NCBI GenBank assembly: GCA_049999725.1
Contig: JBNGIS010017657.1
Span: 1-30,041, forward strand
DNA: 30,041 nucleotides
Direction: 5' to 3'
From: Haplomitrium mnioides
Lineage: Eukaryota; Marchantiophyta; Haplomitriopsida; Calobryales
Positions 1 through 10,226 of the stretch are shown here, one piece after another (the first letter of the stretch is position 1; each line of letters starts with the position of its first letter). The translations under genes were made by a program, and so were the position numbers. The notes below the pieces were generated by a model that was not told where the DNA came from, searched no databases, and saw nothing but the letters and a program-made list of their open reading frames with translations.

Positions 1-14
1 ATATATATATATAT
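1..14. repeat. (AT)n microsatellite at the window edge
   Basis: Seven AT dinucleotides at the left edge; the tract may continue outside the window. Confidence 0.9.
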
Positions 15-613
15 TGTATTCTTAAAATATTTTATAATGAGAACTTTATAAAATAGGATTTTGAGGTTTTTTCTTTAAAATATGAATATTCAAGATTGGG
101 AATTTATATAGTGCATTAAAACATTGCTATGAAATAGTTCAAGTTTCATAATTATATTATTAAGATCAAAATTTGAACAAAACATTCAAAATTTATAAGA
201 AACATATTTAGTTTTGTCAATAGAGAACTCTCCTACCTCCACCTTCTTCAAAACAAAGTTTTTGATTATGTTGGTAAGACCCTAAAGTGATCTCCAAGGT
301 GTCCACTACATGTCCTTCATCCTTTGTGAACTATTGGCCTTTGGCTTATGGTCTTTTATAAGGTTCTTCTTTGTCATTACAAAAATGGTCTGCTCCAACG
401 TCCACAACTCTCGACTACAAAATGCAAGCTACCAATTGTCTTAAGAAGTGACTATTCTCTCAAAAGTCGAATTTGGTTTGATTTCCAAAGTCTTAATAAC
501 AAGCTCCAATTGCAATTTCTAAGAGGAAACCATCCTACTCTTCAAAAAATGTAAATGCCAGTGTTCAACTTTTTGAAGAAAGGTTGTCTCCAAATGAGAC
601 TTCTCACTGTAGT
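15..613. other. AT-rich DNA, no gene recognised
   Basis: Very AT-rich with stops in all frames. A 68-codon open stretch at 348-554 has no recognisable motif. I see no repeat or element end here. Confidence 0.5.
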
Positions 614-647
614 TGTTTTGAAGATATATATATATATCTTCAAAACA
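614..647. repeat. 34-bp perfect palindrome with an AT core
   Basis: The two 17-bp halves (TGTTTTGAAGATATATA and its reverse complement) meet with no loop. The core is alternating AT. Such a site could extrude a cruciform, or be a microsatellite flanked by a short inverted repeat. No MITE-sized terminal repeats or target duplication were found around it. Confidence 0.85.
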
Positions 648-906
648 TGATCTCTTTCAATCAAATAGTGAGTCTTATGTAAACATACTCTCAATCTACC
701 ATAACTTACACAAATCTACTCTAAAAATAGATTAGGAAGTAGATTATTGGGTGAATGTAGCCTCCGATTGGAGATTCTATACCCAAAGTCGACTGTTTGA
801 GTCTCCTAAAACCCTCAGCAAATGGTCGTGGTTGACTATTGGCATTATGACCATCGCAACTATATACGATACAACGCGTTGTATTGGGATATATAAGATA
901 TATTGA
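648..906. other. Intergenic, no gene recognised
   Basis: AT-rich with no credible coding or repeat signal. A 64-codon minus-strand open stretch (721-915) lacks any motif. Confidence 0.5.
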
Positions 907-1374
907 ATGCTTCATATTTTACCCACTAGTCGCAAGAAGTTTGAACAAGACATTGTGAATTTAGGAAACAAAATAACAAAACTAAGTGGTGACATAGTAA
1001 ATATACGAGATGTGGTGAGTAAGTAAGTGACAAATCTAGACAATTCTAAACATGTCAATAAAGCTCTAGAGATACAAAAATATTTAGGATTTATGAACTT
1101 AGCATAAGTGGGGAGGGTACTGCGTGACGCTATTAATATGTTATTAGAACATATAGATGATGTGAATGAAAAGGCTGATTTATGATTTTGAGTGGTGTTC
1201 AAACCACTTAGCGACTTGGAAGAGAAAGCACTTATGGCATTTGATCTTTCAGAAGCTAATCTTGAGAGATTTGTCCAATTTGTTACTAGGGCTGAATTTG
1301 ATGGTATTGTGGAAAAAGGTGACCAGTCCATAATTGATATTATAGAAAACATCGGAAATAAGTGGTTCATCTAA
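907..1374 (+). pseudogene. Decayed coding relic with a coiled-coil-like N-terminus, family unknown
   Basis: One frame from the ATG at 907 to the TAA at 1372-1374 reads as protein-like sequence of about 155 codons. It is broken by stops at 1024-1026, about 1105-1107, 1183-1185 and 1189-1191. The first 40 residues (KKFEQDIVNLGNKITKLSGD and on) show hydrophobic residues spaced as in a coiled coil. The last 60 are acidic and helical in character (LSDLEEKALMAFDLSEANLE), including a FVTRAEFDGIVEK stretch, with no stop. I do not recognise the family. The single-frame continuity across four stops argues for a once-translated sequence decayed by point mutation. A domesticated gene, an endogenous element protein, or a pseudogene of a host structural protein are all possible. 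A long antisense open frame covers the same interval but is Ser/Phe-rich and looks like a shadow. Confidence 0.45.
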
Positions 1375-1440
1375 GCAAGGACTTCATAATTCATAATTTT
1401 AGTATATGTTATAGGAAGATTAAAACAAAAAAATATAATC

Positions 1441-1845
1441 TTGCGTGCTGAGACTCTATGTCTCAAAACCTATTTTTTTTTTAACACGAATATCCATGCT
1501 AGCATGGACTTTACAGCTTCATCTATTTTCTTATTGAAAACTTATTCATTTAAACTCAAACATCCATGTCAACATGAACTTCCTTCTATACATTTTGCGT
1601 ACTATATAGCGTTTTATTCAAAATTCATTAATTCACATACGGATGCCCCGTCCAGCTTGAACTTCAAACAAACAACATACATATTAAATGTTTTTTCATT
1701 GAAATATTGTTTATTCAAATGCATGCATCCACTCAAGCTTGAATATTTTTTTGTAATCAAATACTTTATTGTACATGCAAAATTTAAATCAGCCAACTAC
1801 TTCTTTGTCAATCTTATCCTCCTCAAAACAAATGGTATCCTCTAG
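1441..1845. repeat. Degenerate tandem repeat tract, about 67-86 bp period
   Basis: Four diverged copies can be lined up on the anchors CATCCATGC (about 1493), CATCCATGTC (about 1561), CGGATGCCCC (about 1640) and GCATGCATCCAC (about 1722). Each is followed by an AGC(T/A)TGAA-type block and a T-rich spacer. A 134-codon + strand frame is open across it, but the peptide is a Phe/Tyr/Lys-rich reflection of the repeat, so I do not call a gene. Confidence 0.35.
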
Positions 1846-2521
1846 AGATATAGACTGAGAAGCTTCAATATCTACATCTATTGATGAATCATGTTGAGAC
1901 TTTCCAGTCCCCAAAAAAACAACAAAGTCACCTATTACAACTGCTACACTAGAAAGAACATGTTCTTTGTAATAAACATATACAATTTGCACCTCAATGA
2001 CATTTAATAAGAGAGATGTTATCATCAAAACTCATTGCAGAATATAGAAGGATTATCGTTAATTATATTCTATTGCAATACAATTTTGCATTAATCTAGG
2101 AGTACAAACCAAGCTTATGCTAGATCTCAAGCAAAGATCTAGAATCCAATCTTGCTCGAAAGACAAATATTCAATAAAAATTTATAAAGTGCTTGTGGCT
2201 TCAAGTAAACAATTACTAGAGCACCAACTCTTGGATGTTTAAGTTTAGCAAAAAGCATATAACAACAGAACACACTCCATATTATCTGGCAAGGGAGATC
2301 AATTGCATAATGTAGTGAGTACTAACTTTATGAAGCAATAACTAAAAATAGAGTACGATACAAAGTCAACTATATCTAGAAAGTTACTACTAAGTTAGAG
2401 TATCAAAAAGCAGTGGCTATTATACAAAGAACAACACATTGCAAAAGGAGAGAAAGACTATTTTGGACAAGGATAAAGACATGTAGCAAGTAGAAGATTA
2501 AAGAAAGTAGAAGGTTTCAAG
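1846..2521. other. Intergenic, no gene recognised
   Basis: AT-rich. A 79-codon minus-strand frame (1789-2028) has an acidic Ser-rich tail but no motif. From about 2465 the DNA begins to repeat a motif also found in the adjacent LTR (GATAAAGACA plus GTAGAAG), so the LTR may begin up to 60 bp earlier than called. Confidence 0.45.
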
Positions 2522-2854
2522 ATAAAGACACATAGTAGAAAGAGAACTAAAGAGAAATAAAAGGTTCTATCATAAGAACACGTGGCAAAAGTAGAATAAA
2601 AGTAGAAGGTGGTCCAATCACAATGAGAGAAAAAGGTGGTTAAATTGGAAGAGGATAGAAAAAGAACCAATGAGATTCCTCCACTTATGTAAGCAGGTTG
2701 CTTTCCATTTAGTATATAAAGAAAGGAGAGTGCCTTGTTGGGCATCTCTTACCTTGTAGGTTTTGGAAGTTTCTTGTGCGCTACTCCTTGTGCTAACTTG
2801 TATGTATTGTACTTGTACTAACTTATATGTGTAATGCATGTGTATAGTATTATA
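2522..2854 (+). repeat. 5' LTR of the gypsy element
   Basis: Aligns end to end with 12604-12936, at about 85% identity by eye. It ends ATTATA where the 3' copy ends GTTACA; the latter fits the usual CA end, so the 5' copy has mutated. The start is where similarity begins, not a clean TG end. Three imperfect copies of a motif of about 50 bp (AAGATAAAGACA plus GTAGAAGG) sit in or just before its left part. Confidence 0.75.
2579..2721 (+). promoter_or_regulatory. LTR promoter: G-box, two CCAAT boxes, TATA box
   Basis: CACGTG at 2579-2584 in an ACACGTGGC context (an ABRE/G-box type site), CCAAT at 2614-2618 and 2667-2671, and TATATAAAG at 2713-2721. All four occur in the same order and spacing in the 3' LTR (12661, 12696, 12749, 12795). 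That conservation, in copies otherwise about 15% diverged, supports a real promoter. bZIP or bHLH control through the G-box is an inference. Confidence 0.55.
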
Positions 2855-2855
2855 A

Positions 2856-2871
2856 TGATAGTAGAGCTTGG
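2856..2871 (+). other. Gypsy primer binding site, mutated initiator tRNA-Met type
   Basis: TGATAGTAGAGCTTGG lies one base after the 5' LTR. It differs at three positions from the usual plant site complementary to the initiator tRNA-Met 3' end (TGGTATCAGAGC...). Position and similarity together support the call. Confidence 0.6.
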
Positions 2872-3537
2872 TCTTCTCTAAAGAGTGTGAATTACCCCTC
2901 TTTGCAGATGTATTAAGGATATTTTTGAGTAGTGGAATCTTCAATTTGCATTAGCTTCAAGAGAGTTAAACTATCCATTTTTTCATGAATAAAGGATAAT
3001 GGATATCCCACCGCTTATAAATGAAAATAAGAAGTTTGACTTCATGCTATGGTAGCCAATGGATAGAGGAGCACTTGTACCTCTTAGAATTTCTCTATTG
3101 AATTCTTTTAATATTTGTGTGTTTAGCATTGAAAAAATTTTCTTTCGTCAAATTTTAGGTTGACTTTATGGTTTTTGTGATGGAATCAAGAGAGCATGTT
3201 ATCTTACCTTTAGTAAATTATGGTGTTACATGAGAGTGGTTGTTTACATTTTGTGGTAGATAGAAAATGGATTTGAACCAAGCTCCTCTAGAAGAGTTCA
3301 ACTCCAAGTATCATATTTCTATTTGAGTAATGCATAAGCAAATGCAACGAGATTTTCTTGTTTGTAAGTTTTGAGAGAGGTTTTGTGATTCGATGTTGGC
3401 ATCAACTAAACCTTTTATTTTAACTATTCTATATAGTTGAAATATGTACGTATTTGTTTTAGTATAAGTTATCAGTAGTTAAGTTGTGATAGAAAATCAT
3501 AGAGGCAAACTCCAACAATTTGGAAGGAGGATTTTGG
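2872..3537 (+). other. Gypsy untranslated leader
   Basis: No coding signal between the primer site and the gag ATG. AT-rich, with nothing else recognised. Confidence 0.5.
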
Positions 3538-4400
3538 ATGATGGAAAAGTTGGAAGAGCTTCAAGCAGCTCTTATAGCAAACCAACAACAAACAAATATG
3601 CTAATGGCAAAGATGATGAAAGTGAGATTGCAATGAGAAAATAGAGAAGGAAGTCGAGAAACGTTGCTTCAAAAGATGAGCAAGTTGTGTAAAGTGAAGC
3701 CTTATGGATGAAGTTGCATGGTTGGTGTTGTAGAAGGGTGGGGTTATTGAATGGAAGTTTGTATGTCTTATTATTCAAATCCTTTGGATTTGGAGAAAGA
3801 ACTGTTTGCAAGGTCATTTTTTACAAAGCATGCATCTATTTGGTTACAAAGATGGGAGCACCAAAAAAGTGCATGAGGATAATAACTTTTGTGGAGCATT
3901 CTAAAAGAGGGTTTGCTACAAATTTTTAAAATGGTGGAGTCTATATTGACCACAAGAACTAAGCTTTGGAGCTTAGAGCAACAAAGAAGTGCTGCAAGGT
4001 GTATTGAGGAGTTTTGAAGCTTACAAGTCCAAATTGAAGATATAAGTTCAACCAATACCCTTGACAAATTTTTGCAAGGGTTAAAGATAAAGATTCAAGG
4101 AGAAGTTATGATGCGCAACCCAAAGTATGCTAACAAAACCATCTCATTTGCTCAAAGAATTGAAAGAACAATAGGGATTGTGAAAACATGAGGATATCAT
4201 GGCCCCACATCTATGGAGTTGGGAAATATGAGAAGGAGAGATTCAATCGCCCAAATCACCAACAAAAAGGACGACAAAATGCTACAAAAAAGAGGATGGA
4301 AGATCGACAAGAAACTAGAACATGCTATAATTGTGGTCAGATAGAACACATTGCACAAAGTTGCAAAGCAGTACAACAGAGTCAAAGGCAAGTGTTTTGA
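3538..4400 (+). pseudogene. gag: Gypsy gag relic with zinc knuckle
   Basis: Gag is the structural capsid/nucleocapsid protein of the element. The likely start is the ATG at 3538 (MMEKLEELQAALIANQQQTN, a helical coiled-coil start typical of gypsy gag); the first stop is at 3634-3636. Further stops and frameshifts follow. The capsid-like part can be traced in pieces, such as DKFLQGLKIKIQGEV near 4060-4115, followed by a linker rich in Gln, Lys and Arg. At 4323 onward a CCHC zinc knuckle is intact (CYNCGQIEHIAQSC), in a frame open from 4188 to 4400. Fragmentation rules out function. Confidence 0.7.
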
Positions 4401-4560
4401 TGACCTCTTCATAATGTCAACAATAAAAGAGACCAACAATATCATGGAAATGATGAGCACTAGTAAGAAAAACCTTGTGATTTTGCTTGGATGAAGGAGA
4501 AATGAAAGGAAAAAATTTGATAAAATCAAATATGTCATAGAAAAACAAAAAAAATAGAGA

Positions 4561-4700
4561 ACTAATTATGGTTGATGAGTGGATGGAAAGATCTCCAACT
4601 GTTACAAGAGTTTTGGTAGATTTTGGAGCATTTTGAAGCAAAAAAAAAACCATTTATCACAAGCTATAATATTAAAGTTGAAGTTGCTACTTAAGAATGA
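4561..4700 (+). pseudogene. Gypsy aspartic protease relic
   Basis: In one frame the sequence reads TVTRVLVDFGAF (4600-4635). It matches the active-site strand of retroviral-type aspartic proteases, where the family has Asp-Ser/Thr-Gly; here the motif reads Asp-Phe-Gly and a stop follows at once. Its place between the gag zinc knuckle and RT is as expected. The stretch 4700-5165 holds no further motif that I can name; it should correspond to the protease-RT linker. Confidence 0.5.
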
Positions 4701-5169
4701 AGAGCACAAGGTGGTTGAAATGGAAAATAGCCAAACTGAGCCAATTCAAAGGTTGTCTCAAAGTATAACTTTATCAAGGAAAGTTGGAATGGAATATCAC
4801 AATATTTGCAAAATATGACAAGATTCTAGGAATAAAATGGTTGAAAAGGCATAACTCACAAGTGAATTAGCAAAGAAAGACACTCACAACATCTCAATGG
4901 AAAACGTGAGGAGATCAAGTACGATCTCATTCAAGGCAACTACCTCTAAATGTGATTGTAGCAAAGTTGATCAAAAAAACAAGATGTGGTATTTTTGGGA
5001 CCTGTATGTGAGGTCAAAATTGATAAGGAGAACTTCAAGCACAAAGTTCTACATGAACTTCAAGGGGTTTCGAAGTAGTTCCATAGTGTTTTTCCCAATG
5101 ATTTACTCTGTTGTTTGCCACATAAGTGATGTAGTGAATACAAGATTGAGGTTGTTCTAAAAACATGTC

Positions 5170-5579
5170 CACCATGCAAGGCACCATATCGTTTACCTCC
5201 TCATGAATTGGAAGAATGCAAATCTTATCTCAAATATCGAATTATTAAAGAAGGGATTTACTTAGCCAAGCATTTCTCCTTATGGTGCACTAGAATTATT
5301 TGTGAAAAAAGAAAGATGGGAGTATGAGAATGTGTATTGACTACCAAGCACTCAATCAACAAACATTGAACAATAAATATCAACTACCAAGAATGGATGA
5401 TTTATTTGATTACCTTCAAGGAGCAAACTACTTTACAAAGTTGGATTTAAGAAGTGGATATAACCAAATCCAAATTGCAGAGGGTTATGTGCAAAAATAA
5501 CATTTCAAAGTTTACATGGACATTTGAATATCTTGTTATACCATTTGAATTAACTAATGCTCTTGCAGCTTTTATGGGT
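5170..5579 (+). pseudogene. Gypsy reverse transcriptase, N-terminal part
   Basis: RT copies element RNA to DNA. Recognisable blocks in order, across two or three frames: APYRLPPHELEECKSYLK (about 5182-5235); a SPYGA-FVKKKDGS-like stretch (about 5275-5320); [26 protein letters not shown] (about 5330-5430); then [16 protein letters not shown] (about 5440-5490), which carries the first catalytic Asp region; and FEYLVIPFELTNALAAFM (about 5524-5576). Frameshifts near 5300, 5420 and 5495 and an early stop break it. The next block, with the YxDD-type motif, is not here but 5 kb downstream. Confidence 0.75.
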
Positions 5580-6039
5580 GTTTTGCTAACAAACTAAGGA
5601 CATATGAGGAGGAATCCTCACCTTAGTGTGAATGGGGGTAGAGAGGTTACGTTGCTATCAGGCTATTTTTGTAGTATAGTGGTGTCTTGGATCAAGCGAT
5701 GGTTGTAGTATAGTAGAACTCAACTGTGTAGTGGATGTCTAGAAGAGGTAAGAAAAGTGCTAGTGGAGAGTAATCGTGCGAGCAACAAGTCTGGGGTAAG
5801 AAACACATTCAACAATTCATAGAAACTATGTGACCTAAAATGTCGAAAGATTCTTCTAGCATATCCAAAGAATGTAGAAATGATATGGAATAGGGATTCT
5901 CTAGGTCAAGGTTGATTCTATAGAGATAGGCAGGTGCAAAAGCTAGCTCATAAATCTATGACTGTCTTGGAGATGACTGAGAACATGGAGGAATATGAAT
6001 CGGATTCTAATAGTGTCTACTTGAAGGTTGGGAGGGGGG

Positions 6040-6140
6040 TCCGATACCGGTGATCGGGTTCTAAATGAAGAGTCCGATAGAGCAAATCGGGTTCCAAACT
6101 GTAAGTTCGATAGATCAAATTGGGATCTACAATTCTTTGG
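6040..6140. repeat. 33-bp minisatellite inside each 969-bp unit
   Basis: Three copies start at 6040, 6073 and 6106 (TCCGATACCGG..., TCCGATAGAGC..., TTCGATAGATC...). The same block recurs in units two (about 7070) and three (about 8040). Since 33 is a multiple of three, one minus-strand frame reads an 11-residue peptide repeat (for example YRTLHLEPDH). Confidence 0.75.
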
Positions 6141-6273
6141 GTAAGGAATATACGGTATGGGTTGTTCAATGCGACGATCAAACTACCCCAATTGAAAATG
6201 GCGTCGGGCAGCACTATACCAATGGTCAAAGCTAAAGGGCTAACATTTAAAAGGGAGGACTGGTCTATGGGTT

Positions 6274-6387
6274 CAAACCGTTGTAGCTTATTGGGTGCTA
6301 AGAACAAGGATCGGTCAATATGTTTNNNNNNNNNNCAAATCGTTGTAGCTTATTGGGTGCTAAGAACAAGGATCGGTCAATACGTTT
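6274..6387. other. Assembly gap of 10 Ns flanked by a 52-bp duplication
   Basis: The Ns are 6326-6335. The 52 bases before them (6274-6325) and the 52 after (6336-6387) are the same sequence with two differences. The left side resembles unit two (CAAACC, ATATG); the right side matches unit three (CAAATCG, ATACG). So contigs ended in the repeat array; the gap may hide whole repeat units or be a false gap. Confidence 0.9.
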
Positions 6388-8775
6388 GGGTTAGGGATCT
6401 ATTGGTTTGTTGGACACAACATTCCAGCTTCCATGTTGAAAACAAGATCAGGCAGCGGGAGTGGACTGGGTAAAGGGATGGACCTATAGCTAATGGGTTG
6501 GACTGATGGGTAAGAACCGGGTCGATAAAGGACACATAAGAGATTGGACTACTCTATCGGGTTGGACCCGAGAGAAGTTCCTATAACGAGATGTTTACTA
6601 AATCAAGGCTTGACCATTCTATAGGTCGGGCCTCTAGCTATTGATGTGGACTAGAAGTCGTGAATCTGGTCGATAAGAAACAACTTGAGATGTGTGACAT
6701 TGTGGGTTTTCAGCACCATCGGGTGGATACTAAGGTAGAAAAAGCTAGGGATGTCTTACGGGTAATCTAAAAATCTATTGGTGTTTATTTGGTTGATAAA
6801 TAGAGTCGATAGAGGGGAAAGCATCTATGCTTTAAACATTCAACAATTCATAGAAATTATGTGACCTAAAATGCCGAAAGATTCTTCTAGCATATCCAAA
6901 GAATGTAGAAATGATATGGAATAAGGATTCTCTATGTCAAGGTTGATTCTATAGACATAGGCAGGTGCAAAAGCTAGCTCATAAATCTATGACTGTCTTA
7001 GAGATGATTGAGAACATGGAGGAATATGAATCGGGTTCTAATAGTGTCTACTTGAAGGTTGGGAGGGGGGTCCGATACCGGTGATCAGGTTCTAAATGAA
7101 GAGTCCGATAGAGCAAATCGGGTTCCAAACTGTAAGTTCGATAGATCAAATTGGGATCTACAATTCTTTGGGTAAGAAATATACGGTATGGGTTGTTCAA
7201 TGCGACGGTCAAACTACCCCAATTGAAAATGGCGTCGAGCAGCACTATACCAATGGTCAAAGCTAAAGGGCTAACATTTAAAAGGGAGGACTAGTCTATG
7301 GGTTCAAACCATTGTAGCTTATTGGGTGCTAATAACAAGGATCGGTCAATATGTTTGGGTTAGGGATCTATTGGTTTGTTGGACACAACATTCTAGCTTC
7401 CATGTTGAAAACAAGGTCGGGCAGCGGGAGTAGACTCGGTAAAGGGATGGACCTATAGCTAATGGGTTGGACTGATGGGTAAGAACTGGGTTGATAAAAG
7501 ACATATAAGAGATTGGACTACTCTATCAAGTTTGACCCGAGAGAAGTTCCTATAACGAGATGTTTACTAGATCGAGGCTTGACCATTTTATAGGTCGGGC
7601 CTCTGGCTATTGATGTGGACTAGAGGTCGCGAATCCGGTCGATAAGAAACAACTCGAGATGTGCGACATTGTGGGTTTTCAACACCATCGGGTGGATACT
7701 AAGGTAGAAAAAGCTAGGGATGTCTTACGGGTAATCTAAAAATCTATTGGTGTTCATTTGGCTGATAAGTAGAGTCGATGGAGGGGAAAGCATCTATGCT
7801 TTAAAAATTCAACAATTCATAGAAACTATGTGACCTAAAATGCCGAAAGATTCTTCTAGCATATTCAAAGAATGTAGAAATGATATGGAATAAGGATTCT
7901 CTATGTCAAGGTTGATTCTATAGAGATAGGCAGGTGCAAAAGCTAGCTCATAAATCTATGTCTTTCTTGGAGATGACTGAGAACATGGAGGAATATGAAT
8001 TGGGTTCTAATAGTGTCTACTTGAAGGTTGGGAGGGGGGTCTGATACCGGTGATCGGGTTCTAAATGAAGAGTTCGATAGAATGAATCGGGTTCCAAACT
8101 GTAAGTTTGATAGATCAAATTGGGATCTACAATTCTTTGGGTAAGGAATATACGGTATGGGTTGTTCAAGGCGACGGTCAAACTACCCCAATTGAAAATG
8201 GCGTTGAGCAGCACTATACCAATGGTCAAAGCTAAAGGGCTAACATTTAAAAGGGAGGACTAGTCTATGGGTTCAAATCGTTGTAGCTTATTGGGTGCTA
8301 AGAACAAGGATCGGTCAATACGTTTGGGTTAGGGATCTATTGGTTTGTTGGACAACATTCCAGCTTCCATGTTGAAAACAAGGTCGGGCAGCGGGAGAGG
8401 ACTGGGTAAAGGGATGGACCTATAGCTAATAGGTTGGACTGATGGGTAAGAACCGGGTCGATAAAGGACACATAAGAGATTGGACTACTTTATCGGGTTT
8501 GACCCGAGAGAAGTTCCTATAACGAGATGTTTACTAGATCAAGGCTTAACCATTCTATAGGTCGGGCCTCTGGCTATTGATGTGGACTAGAGGTCGCAGA
8601 CCTGGTCGATAAGAAACAACTCAAGATGTGCGACATTGTGGGTTTTCAACACCATCGGGTGGATACTAATGTAGGAAAAGCTAGGGATGTCTTACGGGTA
8701 ATCTAAAAATCTATTGGTGTTCATTTGGCTGATAAGTAGAGTCATTAGAGGGGAAAGCATCTATGCTTTAAACAT

Positions 8776-9830
8776 CTAAGATGGGGCTGGTGTGTTGATT
8801 CAAGGATGGAACCGGTGCTTAGCATCTAACGGGAAGAAATCTACTACACAATACGCATTTGTCAAAAGGGGTTCATGAATCAAATAGGACACTAATCAAG
8901 AGAGTACATGTCAACTTCTTGGAGGAAAGATTGATCAAGCACTAAGATGTGACCAAAAATGGCTTAGGTTGCTGATCAGTCGGAAGGGATGCAATTAGAA
9001 CTATGCGAGTACACAACTCGAGCAAAGGTTGGACAACATCCTAGTAGCAAAACTACATAGATAGATAATTTGATGCAATATGACCAGAAAGCAACACTTT
9101 TCACTTTATATGTATAAGATTAGAGTCTTCAACCACTTCTCAAACGAATTGCATAATGACTACATGTGAGCTTCTTGAACTATAATTTGGACTCCTAACT
9201 CTCTGGTTTCAGGTTGTAGAGAGACTACTACTCAAACTCAAATCTTTTTGTTTGTTCAACTTAGGTTGGAGCAAGAGCAATGAGTAGAAGCAAAAATATG
9301 GACAAAATAGAAGAACGACAAAGAATAGCAAGGAAAATGGACTCTTTTTTTTTTTGACAAAGTCCCTTCTTTTTTCTTTCCAATTGTGAACACCAAACAT
9401 ACAAAATAAGGCAAGAAATGTTACTACACATGAGAGGTAGACTCCTCTTTCTTGGGAAATAGTCTCCTTTTATACTTTTTTAGAACATTCACAACAGATA
9501 ACTAAGAATACAAAACACTAGCGATCCTACACAGATCTCGGAACGTCATGTTCCTACAAGGAAAGGTAACTACAATAGACTAGAACAACTCCACATAATG
9601 TATAGACATAGAGCAACAACACAATAACATAGAAATCTACTTTGGCTTATGATTGATTTGTTTAAGATGTCTTGCTATTCTTTGAGGCCGAAGCTTGATT
9701 GTGCCTCTTTTTCCACTTGAACTTCTTCTTTAGCTTTGTTGAATACTTAGTCCTTTGTATTTCACCAAGTAGTCTAGCTCATAAACTCAACATTCATAAT
9801 TTTCTTGAAATCTTGTTTTTCTCATTCGTA
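8776..9830. other. No gene recognised (inside the insert)
   Basis: Unique AT-rich DNA. Short polyT tracts (about 9347) and a 63-codon minus-strand low-complexity frame are all I see. At 9828-9841 TCGTATCAGATCGC faintly resembles a + strand initiator tRNA-Met primer site, but no LTR pair supports it. Confidence 0.4.
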
Positions 9831-10064
9831 TCAGATCGCCTTACGAACAACATTGCGACTGCTCCATCTTATGTTTAACTCCTTTAGTATTAATTTCTCT
9901 TTGCTAGATGATATGATATAACTCTGTCTCACCCCCTCTTCAAGATTCTGCCCATCTTCTTGTCTATCTGCTAGTACATTCACCACTATTTTTGTCACCT
10001 TCCTTCTCAATCTAATTGACGACCAATGTTGTTCGGTAGCAACCAAAAGAGTCTCGTCGTCCAT
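9831..10064 (-). CDS. Possible small gene, 77 residues, unknown family
   Basis: Minus-strand frame from the ATG at 10064 (MDDETLLVATEQHWSSIRLR) to a stop at 9831. The peptide is charged and mixed (RRKVTKIVVNVLADRQEDGQ), unlike the low-complexity shadows nearby. About 155 bp upstream is TATAAAAGG (10226-10218) followed by a CT-rich leader, as in plant 5' untranslated regions. An earlier ATG at 10159 opens a short frame of about 22 codons. The same frame runs open upstream to 10394, which would make 187 residues, but that part overlaps the promoter-like DNA, so I chose the internal start. It could be a fragment of a host gene captured with its promoter, or chance. No family recognised. Confidence 0.3.
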   Translation of the reverse strand: MDDETLLVATEQHWSSIRLRRKVTKIVVNVLADRQEDGQNLEEGVRQSYIISSSKEKLILKELNIRWSSRNVVRKAI

Positions 10065-10217
10065 TGCAAGTAGATTTTGAAATTTGGAGAGCTTCAAAAT
10101 AGGGCAGGATTCAAGAAATTTAAGTACCGTGCCAGAGGGAACAGAGAGCAAATAGCCATGTGAAAAAATAAAGAGAAGAAGAGAGAAAGAAGGAGAGCAA
10201 ACTTTGGTTCTTCCTCT

Positions 10218-10226
10218 CCTTTTATA
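10218..10226 (-). promoter_or_regulatory. TATA box before the minus-strand frame
   Basis: TATAAAAGG read on the minus strand, followed by GA- and CT-rich leader DNA down to the ATG at 10064. Typical plant core-promoter look, but unproven. Confidence 0.4.

Larger units (their letters stand above)
5806..8775. repeat. Tandem array of ~969-bp units (three assembled)
   Basis: The anchor AACAATTCAT recurs at 5811, 6842 and 7811. Units two and three are about 97% alike by eye at a 969-bp period. Unit one measures 1031 bp only because it holds 10 Ns plus a 52-bp duplicated flank (1031-62=969). Units are richer in GC and CpG than the surroundings (CCGATACCGGTGATCGGG). Each carries a 33-bp minisatellite and ends AGCATCTATGCTTTAAA. 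Minus-strand open frames of 70-96 codons repeat in each unit but look like by-products of the minisatellite, not genes. Confidence 0.9.

Noticed and set aside
912-1370. 152-codon minus-strand open frame
   Set aside because: Antisense of the + strand relic; Ser/Phe/Leu-rich composition typical of a reverse-strand shadow of an acidic, Lys-rich sequence.
1441-1845. 134-codon + strand open frame
   Set aside because: Phe/Tyr/Lys-rich and internally repetitive because of the underlying degenerate repeat; no domain.
1789-2028. 79-codon minus-strand frame as a gene
   Set aside because: Short, no motif, in AT-rich DNA and overlapping another chance frame.
4197-4653. Two Leu/Phe/Ser-rich minus-strand frames that look membrane-like
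   Set aside because: Antisense of the gypsy gag and protease; the hydrophobic look comes from reading A-rich DNA backwards.
6017-8229. Three similar minus-strand open frames (70-96 codons) in the 969-bp units
   Set aside because: They repeat because the DNA repeats, and their core is the 33-bp minisatellite. No start context or domain; different lengths arise from single changes.
9828-9841. TATCAGATCGC as a primer binding site of an LTR element inside the insert
   Set aside because: Only a partial match, and no LTR copies could be paired around it.
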